This document shows, piece after piece, positions 1 to 6,076 of a stretch of DNA of 42,320 bases. The notes beneath the pieces were generated by a model, which did no database searches, was not told the origin of the DNA, and saw only the letters and a program-made list of their open reading frames with translations. The translations under genes were made by a program, and so were the position numbers. Position 1 is the stretch's first letter; every line of letters starts with the position of its first letter. This stretch comes from a virus, in IMG/VR virus record IMGVR_UViG_3300031236_000995, positions 1 to 42,320 of that record. The stretch is one strand, 5' to 3'.

Positions 1-276
1 CGCGTCCCTGGTCGCGTCCCCGGTCGCGGCCCAGGTCGCGTCCCTGGTCGCGTCCCCGGTCGCGTCCCTGGTCGCGTCCCTGGTCGCGTCCCTGGTCGCG
101 TCCCCGGTCGCGTCCCCGGTCGCGGCCCAGGTCGCGTCCCTGGTCGCGTCCCCGGTCGCGTCCCAGGTCGCGTCCCTGGTCGCGTCCCAGGTCGCGGCCT
201 CGGTCGCGGCCCTGGTCGCGGCCCCGGTCGCGGCCCCGGTCGCGTCCCAGGTCGCGGCCCTGGTCGCGTCCCAGGT
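1..276 (-). repeat. 12-bp coding tandem repeat, 23 units
   Basis: Twenty-three uninterrupted 12-bp units, read on the minus strand as ACC-NGG-GMC-GCG (one unit has GAG as second codon). Differences are confined to the second codon (TGG, AGG, GGG, GAG) and the middle base of the third (GAC or GCC), so variation changes only two of four amino-acid positions. The array continues beyond the left edge. It lies inside the gene that starts at 597. Confidence 0.95.
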
Positions 277-597
277 CGCGTCCTCGTCGGCTCCTGCGGA
301 GCCGACGAGGCTCGTCACGAACTCGGGATGATCGCGCGTGTACCAAATCCCGGCAGCGAAGCCGCCGGCGAGCGCCGCTACGAACGGCGAGCTGACGAAC
401 ACGATCCGTTCACGGGGCGGCGGCTCGAGCTTCGCTGCGCGGTAGAGCCCTTCGATCGCGACGACTGTCTTCGCGCGATCGTCGTCGGTCATCGCATCGG
501 TGTTCATCGAAATCTCAAGCCAGCGCTCGTGATGCGGGCCAAGACGCGCTTGCACGTCCGGCGTCATCTCGTAAGGCGGCAACTTGCGTTTGGCCAT
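1..597 (-). CDS. Tetrapeptide-repeat protein, DUF6745-like N-terminus (3' end cut by window)
   Basis: The reading frame opens at an ATG at 597 and runs off the left edge, so 199 residues are visible and the C-terminus is missing. Residues 1-100 are non-repetitive; the stretch with W26, DDR around 39-41, LYRAAKLEPP (51-60) and FVSSP (67-71) resembles, from memory, the N-terminal part of DUF6745 proteins. From residue 108 the protein is 23 consecutive units T-x-[D/A]-A with x being W, R, G or once E. The start overlaps the stop of the upstream gene (TGATG), so translation is probably coupled. It lies at the far end of the early operon. Function unknown; the gene is clearly open and in frame with the repeat. 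Confidence 0.75.
   Translation of the reverse strand, partial: MAKRKLPPYEMTPDVQARLGPHHERWLEISMNTDAMTDDDRAKTVVAIEGLYRAAKLEPPPRERIVFVSSPFVAALAGGFAAGIWYTRDHPEFVTSLVGSAGADEDATWDATRAATWDATGAATGAATRAATEAATWDATRDATWDATGDATRDATWAATGDATGDATRDATRDATRDATGDATRDATWAATGDATRDA
282..310. repeat. Perfect inverted repeat beside the 12-bp array
   Basis: CCTCGTCGGCTC (282-293) and GAGCCGACGAGG (299-310) form a perfect 12-bp stem, extendable by one C-G pair to leave a 3-nt loop. It lies in the coding sequence directly before the first tetrapeptide repeat. There is no T-run, so it is not a typical terminator. Confidence 0.7.
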
Positions 598-824
598 CAA
601 CGTGGGTCCTCTCGTTCATCGCGGCGGCCGGTGATATAGGCGGTGCGCAGATCTCCGTCGTTCCACTTGCGGGAGACACCGACGGTCAGGTTCGCGCCCT
701 TGGCTTTGTTGAGGTACCGCTGCGCGAGTTGCCGATCGTCGGCGTCACGCTCGGCGCGGGCCGGGGCGACTGAGACGCAGCTTGCCGGCCGCAATCCCAG
801 CGCCCGCAGCACCGTCGTGATCAT
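597..824 (-). CDS. Small phage protein, 75 aa, unknown
   Basis: Starts at ATG 824, five bases after the stop of the upstream gene, and its TGA overlaps the ATG of the repeat-protein gene (TGATG). A longer frame reaching up to 1334 is only the shadow of the neighbouring gene, so the short start is preferred. The product is basic (many Arg and Lys), with a central segment QLAQRYLNKAKGANLTVGVS and a charged tail ending in REDPR. No family recognised. Its place in a tightly packed, translationally coupled row supports it being real. Confidence 0.6.
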   Translation of the reverse strand: MITTVLRALGLRPASCVSVAPARAERDADDRQLAQRYLNKAKGANLTVGVSRKWNDGDLRTAYITGRRDEREDPR

Positions 825-829
825 GGCGT

Positions 830-1306
830 CTAGTCGGCGACGCGGATCGCGGGCATATCGGCGGCGGTGTACTCGCGCTGCCCCGGCAACGCGTAGTTGC
901 CCGGCGCGACGACAATGCCGTGGTGCTCTTCGTGCGTGAGCACGGAGCCCCGCAGCGTCAGCGTGCGCGACTCGCGCAGCGCCGTCTCCGCAGCACGAAA
1001 CGCGGCGGGCTCGAGCCGCACCGGAAGGGCCATGCCCTCCATGCGCACGTCGCGCTTGGTCGCGTCTTCGATGGCGGTCGGGCGCAGCGTAAGCTCGACG
1101 TCGTCGACGCGCACGAACTCGCTGCCGTCGCCGTCGCGCAGCTTCGTCGCGCAGCTGCCGGACTCGAAGCGGTGGTGGTGCCCGGTGACCTCGCCGAACG
1201 CGAGGATGACCTTGCCGTTGGTGCGCGGGAGCTCGACGGCGGACTCCGGGATGCGGGCGACGGGGACCAGCGGAACATCGCCCTGTCGGTAAGACTTGGT
1301 TTTCAC
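830..1306 (-). CDS. Phage protein of the 'QGDV / GEVTGHHH' type
   Basis: 158 residues from a GTG start at 1306, chosen because GAGGAG lies upstream on the minus strand. Near the N-terminus it has RQGDVPLVPV, then AFGEVTGHHHRF around residues 36-47, and late in the protein THEEHHGIVVAPGNYALPGQREY. The clustered histidines, with HEEHH near the C-terminus, suggest a metal or ligand site. I remember proteins with these signatures lying next to DUF6745-type proteins, and a DUF6745-like gene follows two genes downstream here; this link is from memory. Biochemical role unknown. Confidence 0.75.
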   Translation of the reverse strand: MKTKSYRQGDVPLVPVARIPESAVELPRTNGKVILAFGEVTGHHHRFESGSCATKLRDGDGSEFVRVDDVELTLRPTAIEDATKRDVRMEGMALPVRLEPAAFRAAETALRESRTLTLRGSVLTHEEHHGIVVAPGNYALPGQREYTAADMPAIRVAD

Positions 1307-1412
1307 GGTGTCGTTCTCCTCGGGGCGGCATCATTCAGGCCGCGGTGCCCCACGTCGCGACGACGCGCTCCAACGAGCGCGTTTCGCCTTGGATTCGGCT
1401 ACGATCGCGGCG
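1307..1412. other. Short intergenic gap in the early operon
   Basis: About 106 bp between the annealing-protein gene and the next leftward gene. The annealing gene's stop is overlapped by an ATG (ATGA) that opens only five codons. The gap otherwise holds the ribosome-binding site of the 1306 gene; no promoter or terminator is evident. Confidence 0.5.
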
Positions 1413-2516
1413 TCATGCCGCCACCTCGGGCATCTGCCAGAGCGCCGTCATGACCGCCGGGAACGTCTTGCGCTTGAGGCCGCCGTTCGCGCGGCACAGC
1501 GCGCTGAACTGATCGGCGGTCAGCCCGCGAGCGCGAGCGAGATCGACGGCCTCCGCGCCGAGCTCCTCGGTCGTCTTTCCCTCGACCGTGAACGACGGCG
1601 GCAGCGTGTGCTCTGCGTACTCGACGAGCTCGTCGTTGTCGCTCGCCGCGGGCTCTCCATCCGGCGGGAGCAGCTCTTGCTGCGGTTCAGCGGCCGCTGC
1701 CTGGCCTTGCGTCTCCGTCGCCGCCGTGGCCGCCGCCGCTGCCGGCGGCTTCTCGACCTCCGCTGCGCGCGTGCGCAGCTGTTCCCGCACGGCCGCTGTG
1801 CGCGATCCCCCGGGCGAGGCAGCCGTGGTCGCTGCTGCCGCCGCCGGCAGCGCCTGGGCGGGCACCGCTGCCACGGCAGCAACAGGCGCGCCGTTGTCTT
1901 GCTGCGCCATCTCGTCCGAGGTGTAGATCCCGTTCAACTTCGCCGGGAACGCCTTGCGCAGCGCGAGCGCCTCAGCGCACTTCGCGAGCATCAGCGCGGG
2001 CATGTTCTTCCACATGCCAGTCGCCTTGCCGTCCTTGTCCGTCTGCGCGTACTCGTTCCACGTCGCGATCGCGGAGAGCGGCGCGGCGAACCCATGACGC
2101 AGCACGCCGACTTTCGCTGCCGACGGGTGCTCCTTCTTCAGCCAGACGTCGACCCACACGCCGTCCTCGCCGCACCAGTACGGCCCGTCCTGGCCCGCGT
2201 ACGCGCTGGCCTCGTGCGACTCGGCGACGGCACGAAACAGATCGATCGACGACTGCATCTGCCAGATCGTCTGCTTCTCCCAGCGCCCCGTCCCGCTGCG
2301 CTCGGGCGGGACGTTCTGCGTGCGCGGGATGACGTAGAGCATCTTGCCCAGCGGGTCCGCGCCGAGCTGTTGGCAGCGCGCGAAGAACAACGCCAGCACG
2401 TCGTCGGGTGCGCCCGGCGCGATCTGCGCTCGCACGAGCTCGACCATCTCGGGAGACGCACCCATGCGCACCGCAAGGGACGTGGCCTTCTGCGCAACCG
2501 TCGCGAGTTCGCCCAT
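1413..2516 (-). CDS. bet: Phage single-strand annealing protein, Bet/RecT type
   Basis: 367 residues. The first 210 match the lambda Bet family: ADPLGKMLYVIPR (52-64), QSSIDLFRAVAE, a GQDGPYWCGEDG block, AAKVGVLRHGF, then the strongly conserved LAKCAEALALRKAFP and a YTSDEM close. The protein would anneal complementary single strands made by the exonuclease encoded just upstream (gap of 3 bp). Lambda Bet is about 260 residues; here an Ala/Pro/Gln-rich linker of about 80 residues is followed by a compact C-terminal domain (roughly 305-367) that may bind partner proteins. Start is ATG at 2516. Confidence 0.93.
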   Translation of the reverse strand: MGELATVAQKATSLAVRMGASPEMVELVRAQIAPGAPDDVLALFFARCQQLGADPLGKMLYVIPRTQNVPPERSGTGRWEKQTIWQMQSSIDLFRAVAESHEASAYAGQDGPYWCGEDGVWVDVWLKKEHPSAAKVGVLRHGFAAPLSAIATWNEYAQTDKDGKATGMWKNMPALMLAKCAEALALRKAFPAKLNGIYTSDEMAQQDNGAPVAAVAAVPAQALPAAAAATTAASPGGSRTAAVREQLRTRAAEVEKPPAAAAATAATETQGQAAAAEPQQELLPPDGEPAASDNDELVEYAEHTLPPSFTVEGKTTEELGAEAVDLARARGLTADQFSALCRANGGLKRKTFPAVMTALWQMPEVAA

Positions 2517-2519
2517 GAC

Positions 2520-3422
2520 TTAGTCCCCCCGCACCGTGCGGAACGTCCGCACGGTGGACGGCTTGACGACGTAGCCCTTGCGCTCCGAGGTCTTCCACGT
2601 CGCTAGCCGCTTGCCGTCGAACGTGAGCTCCTCGCACTCGCCCATGTACGCGCAGATGCGGCCCTTGGTCGCGTCGAGTTCGCCCTCGGCGGTTTTTGTG
2701 TTCTGCGAGAGCACGACGAGCCTATCGAGGTCTTCGAGGATCTCCGGGGTCGCCTCGATCGCGGTGGCGACGGACTTCGGGAAGCGCGCTCGGGCGTCGG
2801 CGACGCTGGCGACGTCGGGCGCAACGCCGAGCTCGACGCAGCGCCAGAAGGCCGCCTCGAGGTCGACCAGGGTCGCGATCAGCTCCTCGTCGCGCGGGAT
2901 CGTGTAGATGCGCAACGTGTTCCCGCCGATCAGCGCGGCCAGGTCGAACGTCTCGTAGCCGGTGACGGCGAGGTAATGCTCGATCTGCAGGTGATAGGTC
3001 GACGGAATCTCGTCGATGCCCTCACCCCACTCGCCGAACTTGAACGCGAGCGCGTCGACGTTCTTGCACTCCAAGCCCCGACGCTCGCCGACAATTCGGC
3101 GGTCGAGGTTGGCGAGCATGAACGGGTGCTCGGCGCTACGCAGGATGCGGTTGACGCGGTGCACGCGTCGCCCGGTCCGCTGCGCGTACGCCTCCGCGAT
3201 CGCGTCTTCTAGACGCACGCCCCACTCCAAGCGCTCGGGGTTCTCCGGCTCGTCGTCGGGCGCTTCGCCGCGCTTTTCCAAGTAGAGCTGGTACTGCGTT
3301 TTGTACGGCGAGAGGCCGCACGCGACGGCCGCGTCGGAACCGCCGATACCCTTGCGACGCGCTTCGAGCCAGGCGGCTCGGCTGTCGATCTCCGTCTCGA
3401 GCGGTTGAATGGTCGAAGTCAT
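2520..3422 (-). CDS. YqaJ-type phage exonuclease
   Basis: 300 residues from ATG 3422, which overlaps the stop of the upstream gene (ATGA). Family signs of the YqaJ viral recombinases: AWLEARRKGIGGSDAAVACG with LSPYKTQYQLYLEK directly after it, EWGVRLEDAIAEAYAQRTGR, LANLDRRIVGERRGLECKN (active-site D and E-x-K) and YHLQIEHYLAVTGY (the Q residue). It would degrade one strand of linear duplex DNA and load the annealing protein encoded next to it. The C-terminal 80 residues are helical and may be the interaction tail. A longer frame up to 3665 is rejected because its extra part reads the preceding gene out of frame. Confidence 0.92.
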   Translation of the reverse strand: MTSTIQPLETEIDSRAAWLEARRKGIGGSDAAVACGLSPYKTQYQLYLEKRGEAPDDEPENPERLEWGVRLEDAIAEAYAQRTGRRVHRVNRILRSAEHPFMLANLDRRIVGERRGLECKNVDALAFKFGEWGEGIDEIPSTYHLQIEHYLAVTGYETFDLAALIGGNTLRIYTIPRDEELIATLVDLEAAFWRCVELGVAPDVASVADARARFPKSVATAIEATPEILEDLDRLVVLSQNTKTAEGELDATKGRICAYMGECEELTFDGKRLATWKTSERKGYVVKPSTVRTFRTVRGD

Positions 3423-3640
3423 GATGTCGCTCCCTCCGAAGCGGGCGCGCATGTCGGCGCGCAGGCGGCACAGTAGGGCTGTTTGTCGTTGAAGCGGCCG
3501 GCGTCCAGCAGCGTGAACGTCGTCAGGATGCGGTCGTTGATCAACTCGTCGAAGTCGACTTCGAGCGGGATGAGCTTGAGACAACCGTCGCCCGCGCAGC
3601 GCGTGAAGTGGCCGTGCGAATCGGTGCCGAGGAACATCAT
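3419..3640 (-). CDS. Small cysteine-motif phage protein, 73 aa
   Basis: Starts ATG 3640 and stops in overlap with the exonuclease start. Contains CAGDGC (about 16-21) and CAACAPTC near the C-terminus, a possible zinc-binding pair, with a middle EVDFDELINDRILTTF segment. No family recognised; the ATGA overlaps on both sides make it part of the early operon. Confidence 0.7.
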   Translation of the reverse strand: MMFLGTDSHGHFTRCAGDGCLKLIPLEVDFDELINDRILTTFTLLDAGRFNDKQPYCAACAPTCAPASEGATS

Positions 3641-3867
3641 GAGACGAGCTCGGTCCAGTCCGCACCGCTGCGGTCGAGCACGGTGCGCCCGCGCTGGTAC
3701 GCGAGCTCCGCGTCGATCTCAGGCCAGTAGGGTGGCTTGTAAAGGTCGCCGTGCTGCCTGGCGATCGCGCTGATGCAGTCGCTGGTCACGAAGAGCGAAC
3801 CGCGGCCGATGGCGACGATCTGCTCGCGCGTGAACGCGAGCGCCGCGGGCGCAACGACGGCACTCAT
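3637..3867 (-). CDS. Small phage protein, 76 aa, unknown
   Basis: Start ATG 3867 overlaps the upstream stop (ATGA); the stop overlaps the next start. The sequence has FTREQIVAIGRG, a Tyr/Pro-rich LYKPPYWPEIDAE centre and a charged tail. The upstream extension of this frame is low-complexity Arg-rich shadow and is left out. Function unknown. Confidence 0.65.
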   Translation of the reverse strand: MSAVVAPAALAFTREQIVAIGRGSLFVTSDCISAIARQHGDLYKPPYWPEIDAELAYQRGRTVLDRSGADWTELVS

Positions 3868-4100
3868 GCAGCGCGCCCGTAGACTTCCGAGATGATGCGC
3901 GCCTTGGCGCTCTTGCCGTAGTTGCTCATCGCCGCACCGGCAACGCCGAGCGCCCAATTCGTGCGCTCGGGATCGCGGCGTCGCAGCGCCAGCTCACGCC
4001 GCGCGACGCCGTGCAGCATCCCGCAAATCCGCGCCAGCGCCGTGTTCACCGACGGCGGGACGGGGCGACGAAGGTCGGGGATCAACTCGGCCTGGTACAT
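3864..4100 (-). CDS. Small phage protein, 78 aa, unknown
   Basis: Starts at ATG 4100 and overlaps the next gene by 4 bp. The product begins MYQAELIPDLRRPVPPSVNT and continues with a basic helical stretch ending KSAKARIISEVYGRAA. No recognised domain. The coupled arrangement and sensible composition support it as a gene. Confidence 0.65.
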   Translation of the reverse strand: MYQAELIPDLRRPVPPSVNTALARICGMLHGVARRELALRRRDPERTNWALGVAGAAMSNYGKSAKARIISEVYGRAA

Positions 4101-4114
4101 CGTAGTCTCCGTGT

Positions 4115-4264
4115 TTAGGCGGCGCGCCGCTGCTGCCGGCGCAGGCGCCGTGCGGCGAGTCGCTCTTGCGCGAGTTGGTCGACGGCTTGGCGCTGCACGA
4201 CGGCGGCAAATAGCGCGAGGAACACGACCGTCGCCGGTGCGCCAGGCCGCGGGCGCACGCACAT
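4115..4264 (-). CDS. Very small membrane protein, 49 aa
   Basis: An ATG at 4264 opens a 49-residue frame between two better supported genes, 8 bp from its upstream neighbour and 14 bp from the next start. One hydrophobic segment (ATVVFLALFAAVV, about 11-23) is followed by a basic Gln/Arg-rich tail, the layout of a single-span membrane peptide with a cytoplasmic tail. No family recognised. It fills an otherwise unexplained gap in a packed operon. Confidence 0.5.
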   Translation of the reverse strand: MCVRPRPGAPATVVFLALFAAVVQRQAVDQLAQERLAARRLRRQQRRAA

Positions 4265-4272
4265 CGTCGACG

Positions 4273-4473
4273 TCACCGTACGCGCTCGCCATCGGCGATT
4301 ATCACCCCGACCATCGCGTGCGGGACGATCGTGAAGTCGTCGCCGGCGCCTTTCACGATCAGACCGCGCTCGAAGTAGCCGCCGAACGTGCCGGTGACGG
4401 CGAAGAGAGCCTCGCTCTCCGAACGTTGCAGCGGCTGCGCTAGGACGACCTCGATGCGACTGCCGACTTCCAT
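4273..4473 (-). CDS. Small phage protein, 66 aa, probably beta-rich
   Basis: ATG 4473 overlaps the stop of the upstream gene (TGATG). The product alternates short hydrophobic strands (RIEVVLAQPL, ALFAVTGTFGGYF, GLIVKG, FTIVPHAMVGVIIADG), which suggests a small beta-barrel-like fold. No named family. Confidence 0.65.
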   Translation of the reverse strand: MEVGSRIEVVLAQPLQRSESEALFAVTGTFGGYFERGLIVKGAGDDFTIVPHAMVGVIIADGERVR

Positions 4474-4772
4474 CAGCTCACGCCTCGCGCACGTGTGCCG
4501 TGGCGGCGGCCAATGCGCTCTTCGGCGGCCTCGTAACCGGCTTGAATCTCCGGGTACGTGCGCTCGATGCGATCACGCAGGGCGCGCAAGCTGCGCGCGG
4601 CGTCCCAGCCGCGCACCTTGCCTTCGATCACGACCGTGATCTCGCGGTGCGCGGTGTGCAGCACGAGCATCGACTCGACCAGCGCCTCGGTGACGAGGAT
4701 GTCGGGCGCGGTCGGCTGATACTTCGGCCGACGCGGGCACGGCTGGTCGCCGTGTGCTACGGTGCTCCCCAT
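4473..4772 (-). CDS. Small phage protein, 99 aa, unknown
   Basis: Start at ATG 4772; the longer frame upstream reads through the regulator gene and is rejected. After a proline-rich start (CPRRPKYQPTAPDILVTEAL) the protein has HREITVVIEGKVRGWDAARSL and a long charged helix ending RIGRRHGTRARG. Second gene of the early operon, directly behind the Cro-like regulator. Function unknown. Confidence 0.65.
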   Translation of the reverse strand: MGSTVAHGDQPCPRRPKYQPTAPDILVTEALVESMLVLHTAHREITVVIEGKVRGWDAARSLRALRDRIERTYPEIQAGYEAAEERIGRRHGTRARGVS

Positions 4773-4777
4773 GACGA

Positions 4778-5011
4778 TCACGCCGCGCTCAGCAGATGCT
4801 CGCGCACCACCATGTTGCGGCGCATCAGCAGCACCACGATCTCGCCCGACGGGGTGGCGTCGCCGTCGAGCCATGACTGCGCGGCTTGGGCGCTGGCGTC
4901 AGCTTCGGCGCCCAGCTTGGTCGCTGTCCAGCGCAGCTCGGCGCACGCGGCCTTGAGCCCCTCGGCGATCGCCTTCTTGACCCGCTCGCGCTCGGTCAAT
5001 ATGGTGTCCAT
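4778..5011 (-). CDS. Cro-like small DNA-binding regulator, 77 aa (leaderless start predicted)
   Basis: The first leftward gene, divergent from the repressor. The 77 residues are mainly helical; AACAELRWTATKLGAEADAS then QSWLDGDATPSGE has the spacing of a helix-turn-helix followed by a wing or turn, as in Cro/CII-type proteins; this is an inference from pattern and place. The -10 hexamer TAGACT lies only 6 bp before the ATG at 5011, so the mRNA should start at or next to the A of the ATG and carry no ribosome-binding site. It probably shuts off the repressor or times the early operon. Confidence 0.7.
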   Translation of the reverse strand: MDTILTERERVKKAIAEGLKAACAELRWTATKLGAEADASAQAAQSWLDGDATPSGEIVVLLMRRNMVVREHLLSAA

Positions 5012-5017
5012 GCCGCG

Positions 5018-5047
5018 AGTCTACTATCGTGGGCCGTATCGTGTCAA
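5018..5047 (-). promoter_or_regulatory. Early leftward promoter TTGACA-N18-TAGACT
   Basis: On the minus strand TTGACA (5047-5042) is separated by 18 bp from TAGACT (5023-5018), 6 bp before the start codon at 5011. The same -10 hexamer occurs in the host tRNA promoter at 40932-40937, which supports recognition by the host housekeeping sigma factor. The -35 lies inside the candidate operator, as expected for repression in the lysogen. Confidence 0.75.
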
Positions 5048-5063
5048 GCATCAAAGACACGAT
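5038..5063. promoter_or_regulatory. Candidate repressor operator (inverted repeat)
   Basis: ATCGTGTC (5038-5045) and GACACGAT (5056-5063) form an 8-bp perfect inverted repeat with a 10-bp spacer. A third half-site, TATCGTG, lies at 5025-5031. The array covers the -35 of the leftward promoter and lies between the two divergent regulators, the usual place for a CI/Cro operator. Confidence 0.65.
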
Positions 5064-5069
5064 CTTTGG

Positions 5070-5075
5070 TAGGTT
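5070..5075 (+). promoter_or_regulatory. Possible -10 of the repressor promoter
   Basis: TAGGTT lies 7 bp before the GTG at 5083, mirroring the spacing of the leaderless leftward gene. No convincing -35 is present, which would fit a promoter needing activation, as in lambda PRM. GGTAGG (5068-5073) could instead be a ribosome-binding site. Confidence 0.35.
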
Positions 5076-5082
5076 TTCTGTC

Positions 5083-5535
5083 GTGGAAACCTTTGCCGAG
5101 CGTGTAAGGCGACTACGAGAGGGAGCCAACCTCTCGCTCGCTGACGTGGCTTCGAGAGTGGGTCACTCGGTGCAGTGGGTGTCTGCCATCGAGACTGGCC
5201 GACTCAAGGAACCCGGAATCTTCGCCGGCGTGAAGCTCGCGCGCACGCTGAAGGTGACGCTCGAGGAGCTCGTCTTTGGTCAGGCAGGTTCGCAGGATCG
5301 CACGATCGCCCAACTAGACGGGGACGTGCCGGCCGACGTCATCCCGATCGACGGAGCCCGAAGACGGCCTGAGGCCGACGCGCGCCTACGACGAGTCGAA
5401 GAGGCGGTAAAAGAGCTTCCAGGCCTGACGGCTCTCGTGACTCGGCTGAACGGTCGCGTTGAAGAGCTTCTAGCCGAGCGCACATCTGTGAAAGAACCAG
5501 CGAGTCAGCGTAGGACTCGGCGAGCGCCCGGGTGA
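5083..5535 (+). CDS. XRE-family phage repressor (CI-like)
   Basis: Counted from GTG 5083, the protein has 150 residues. Residues 5-60 are an XRE helix-turn-helix: FAERVRRLREGANLSLADVA, then SVQWVSAIETGR as turn and recognition helix, then KLARTLKVTLEELVFG. The C-terminal half is a heptad-like helix (RLRRVEEAVKELPGLTALVTRL) probably used for dimerisation; there is no S24 protease domain, so induction would not be by RecA-driven self-cleavage. A GTG at 5029 could extend it by 18 residues but would put the operator inside the gene, so 5083 is preferred. It should hold down the leftward promoter at 5018-5047. Confidence 0.85.
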   Translation: METFAERVRRLREGANLSLADVASRVGHSVQWVSAIETGRLKEPGIFAGVKLARTLKVTLEELVFGQAGSQDRTIAQLDGDVPADVIPIDGARRRPEADARLRRVEEAVKELPGLTALVTRLNGRVEELLAERTSVKEPASQRRTRRAPG

Positions 5536-5740
5536 GCGGGTCTAGTGGCAGCGGGATGACGGCGGACCGATCCTTGTTTTGCACCCCGCTAGCTTGGTCT
5601 ATCGTAGTGCCAGCGTCGCGGCACTCGGCACCAAAAGCAGTCTGGCCCCCCGGTTGCCACATGTCCCTGGGTATCGGCCAGAAAATGCGCCGGCCGCACC
5701 TCAGTAGATCACACGTACAAGCTGGCGGACGGCTGAAGTA
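5536..5740. other. Intergenic region in the lysogeny block
   Basis: About 205 bp with no convincing gene. A TATCGTA at 5600-5606 resembles the operator half-site TATCGTG seen at 5025 and 5037, so a regulated promoter for the two genes downstream may lie here, but no clear -35/-10 pair was found. Confidence 0.35.
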
Positions 5741-6076
5741 ATGCTGCGCTCGTTGACGGGGAGCGGTCGCGAACGCGACATCGACGATCAGCTCAAGCAA
5801 GCCGGGGCGCCAGACGAGCTACGAGCGGAAATCACGGCGAACTTCCGCGAACTCCGCGCATCTTTGCGCGACGCACAAATGGCGTTCCAAGCCGTCCTTG
5901 ACGCCAAGGCTGATGAGTCAACCAAACATGCCGTCGACGTGCGCAGGCTCGCCGAAACTGAGCTCGAACGCGAGCGTGCGCGAGGATGGGCGACGCTTTG
6001 GTGCGTCGTCGCGCTTACCGCGATCCTCACGCTGCTCGGCGTCCACGTCAGTTCCGAACCTTGGTGGCCGGTCTGA
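5741..6076 (+). CDS. Membrane-anchored coiled-coil protein, 111 aa
   Basis: ATG 5741 to a TGA that overlaps the integrase start (TGATG), so the two are coupled. Residues 12-85 are charged and helical, likely a coiled coil. A single hydrophobic segment (WATLWCVVALTAILTLLGVHV, about 82-102) lies near the C-terminus, giving a C-terminal membrane anchor. No family recognised. Its place in the lysogeny transcription unit suggests expression in the lysogen, where such proteins sometimes block superinfection; that role is only a guess. Confidence 0.65.
   Translation: MLRSLTGSGRERDIDDQLKQAGAPDELRAEITANFRELRASLRDAQMAFQAVLDAKADESTKHAVDVRRLAETELERERARGWATLWCVVALTAILTLLGVHVSSEPWWPV

Noticed and set aside
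1-276. The repeats as a CRISPR array
   Set aside because: Units are 12 bp and contiguous, with no spacers, and read as in-frame codons of a long gene.
825-1334. Extension of the 597-824 gene up to 1334
   Set aside because: The added part is Arg-rich and simply reads the 830-1306 gene in another frame; the short version fits the packed operon.
1296-2606. 436-residue plus-strand frame antisense to the annealing protein
   Set aside because: Arg/Leu-rich high-GC shadow of a clearly recognised gene; no motif.
5029-5082. GTG 5029 as repressor start
   Set aside because: It would place the operator inside the coding region and lacks a ribosome-binding site; GTG 5083 has a suitable -10 and begins directly at the HTH domain.
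5532-5741. 69-residue plus-strand frame after the repressor
   Set aside because: GTG start without ribosome-binding site, unusual composition and no family; judged intergenic.
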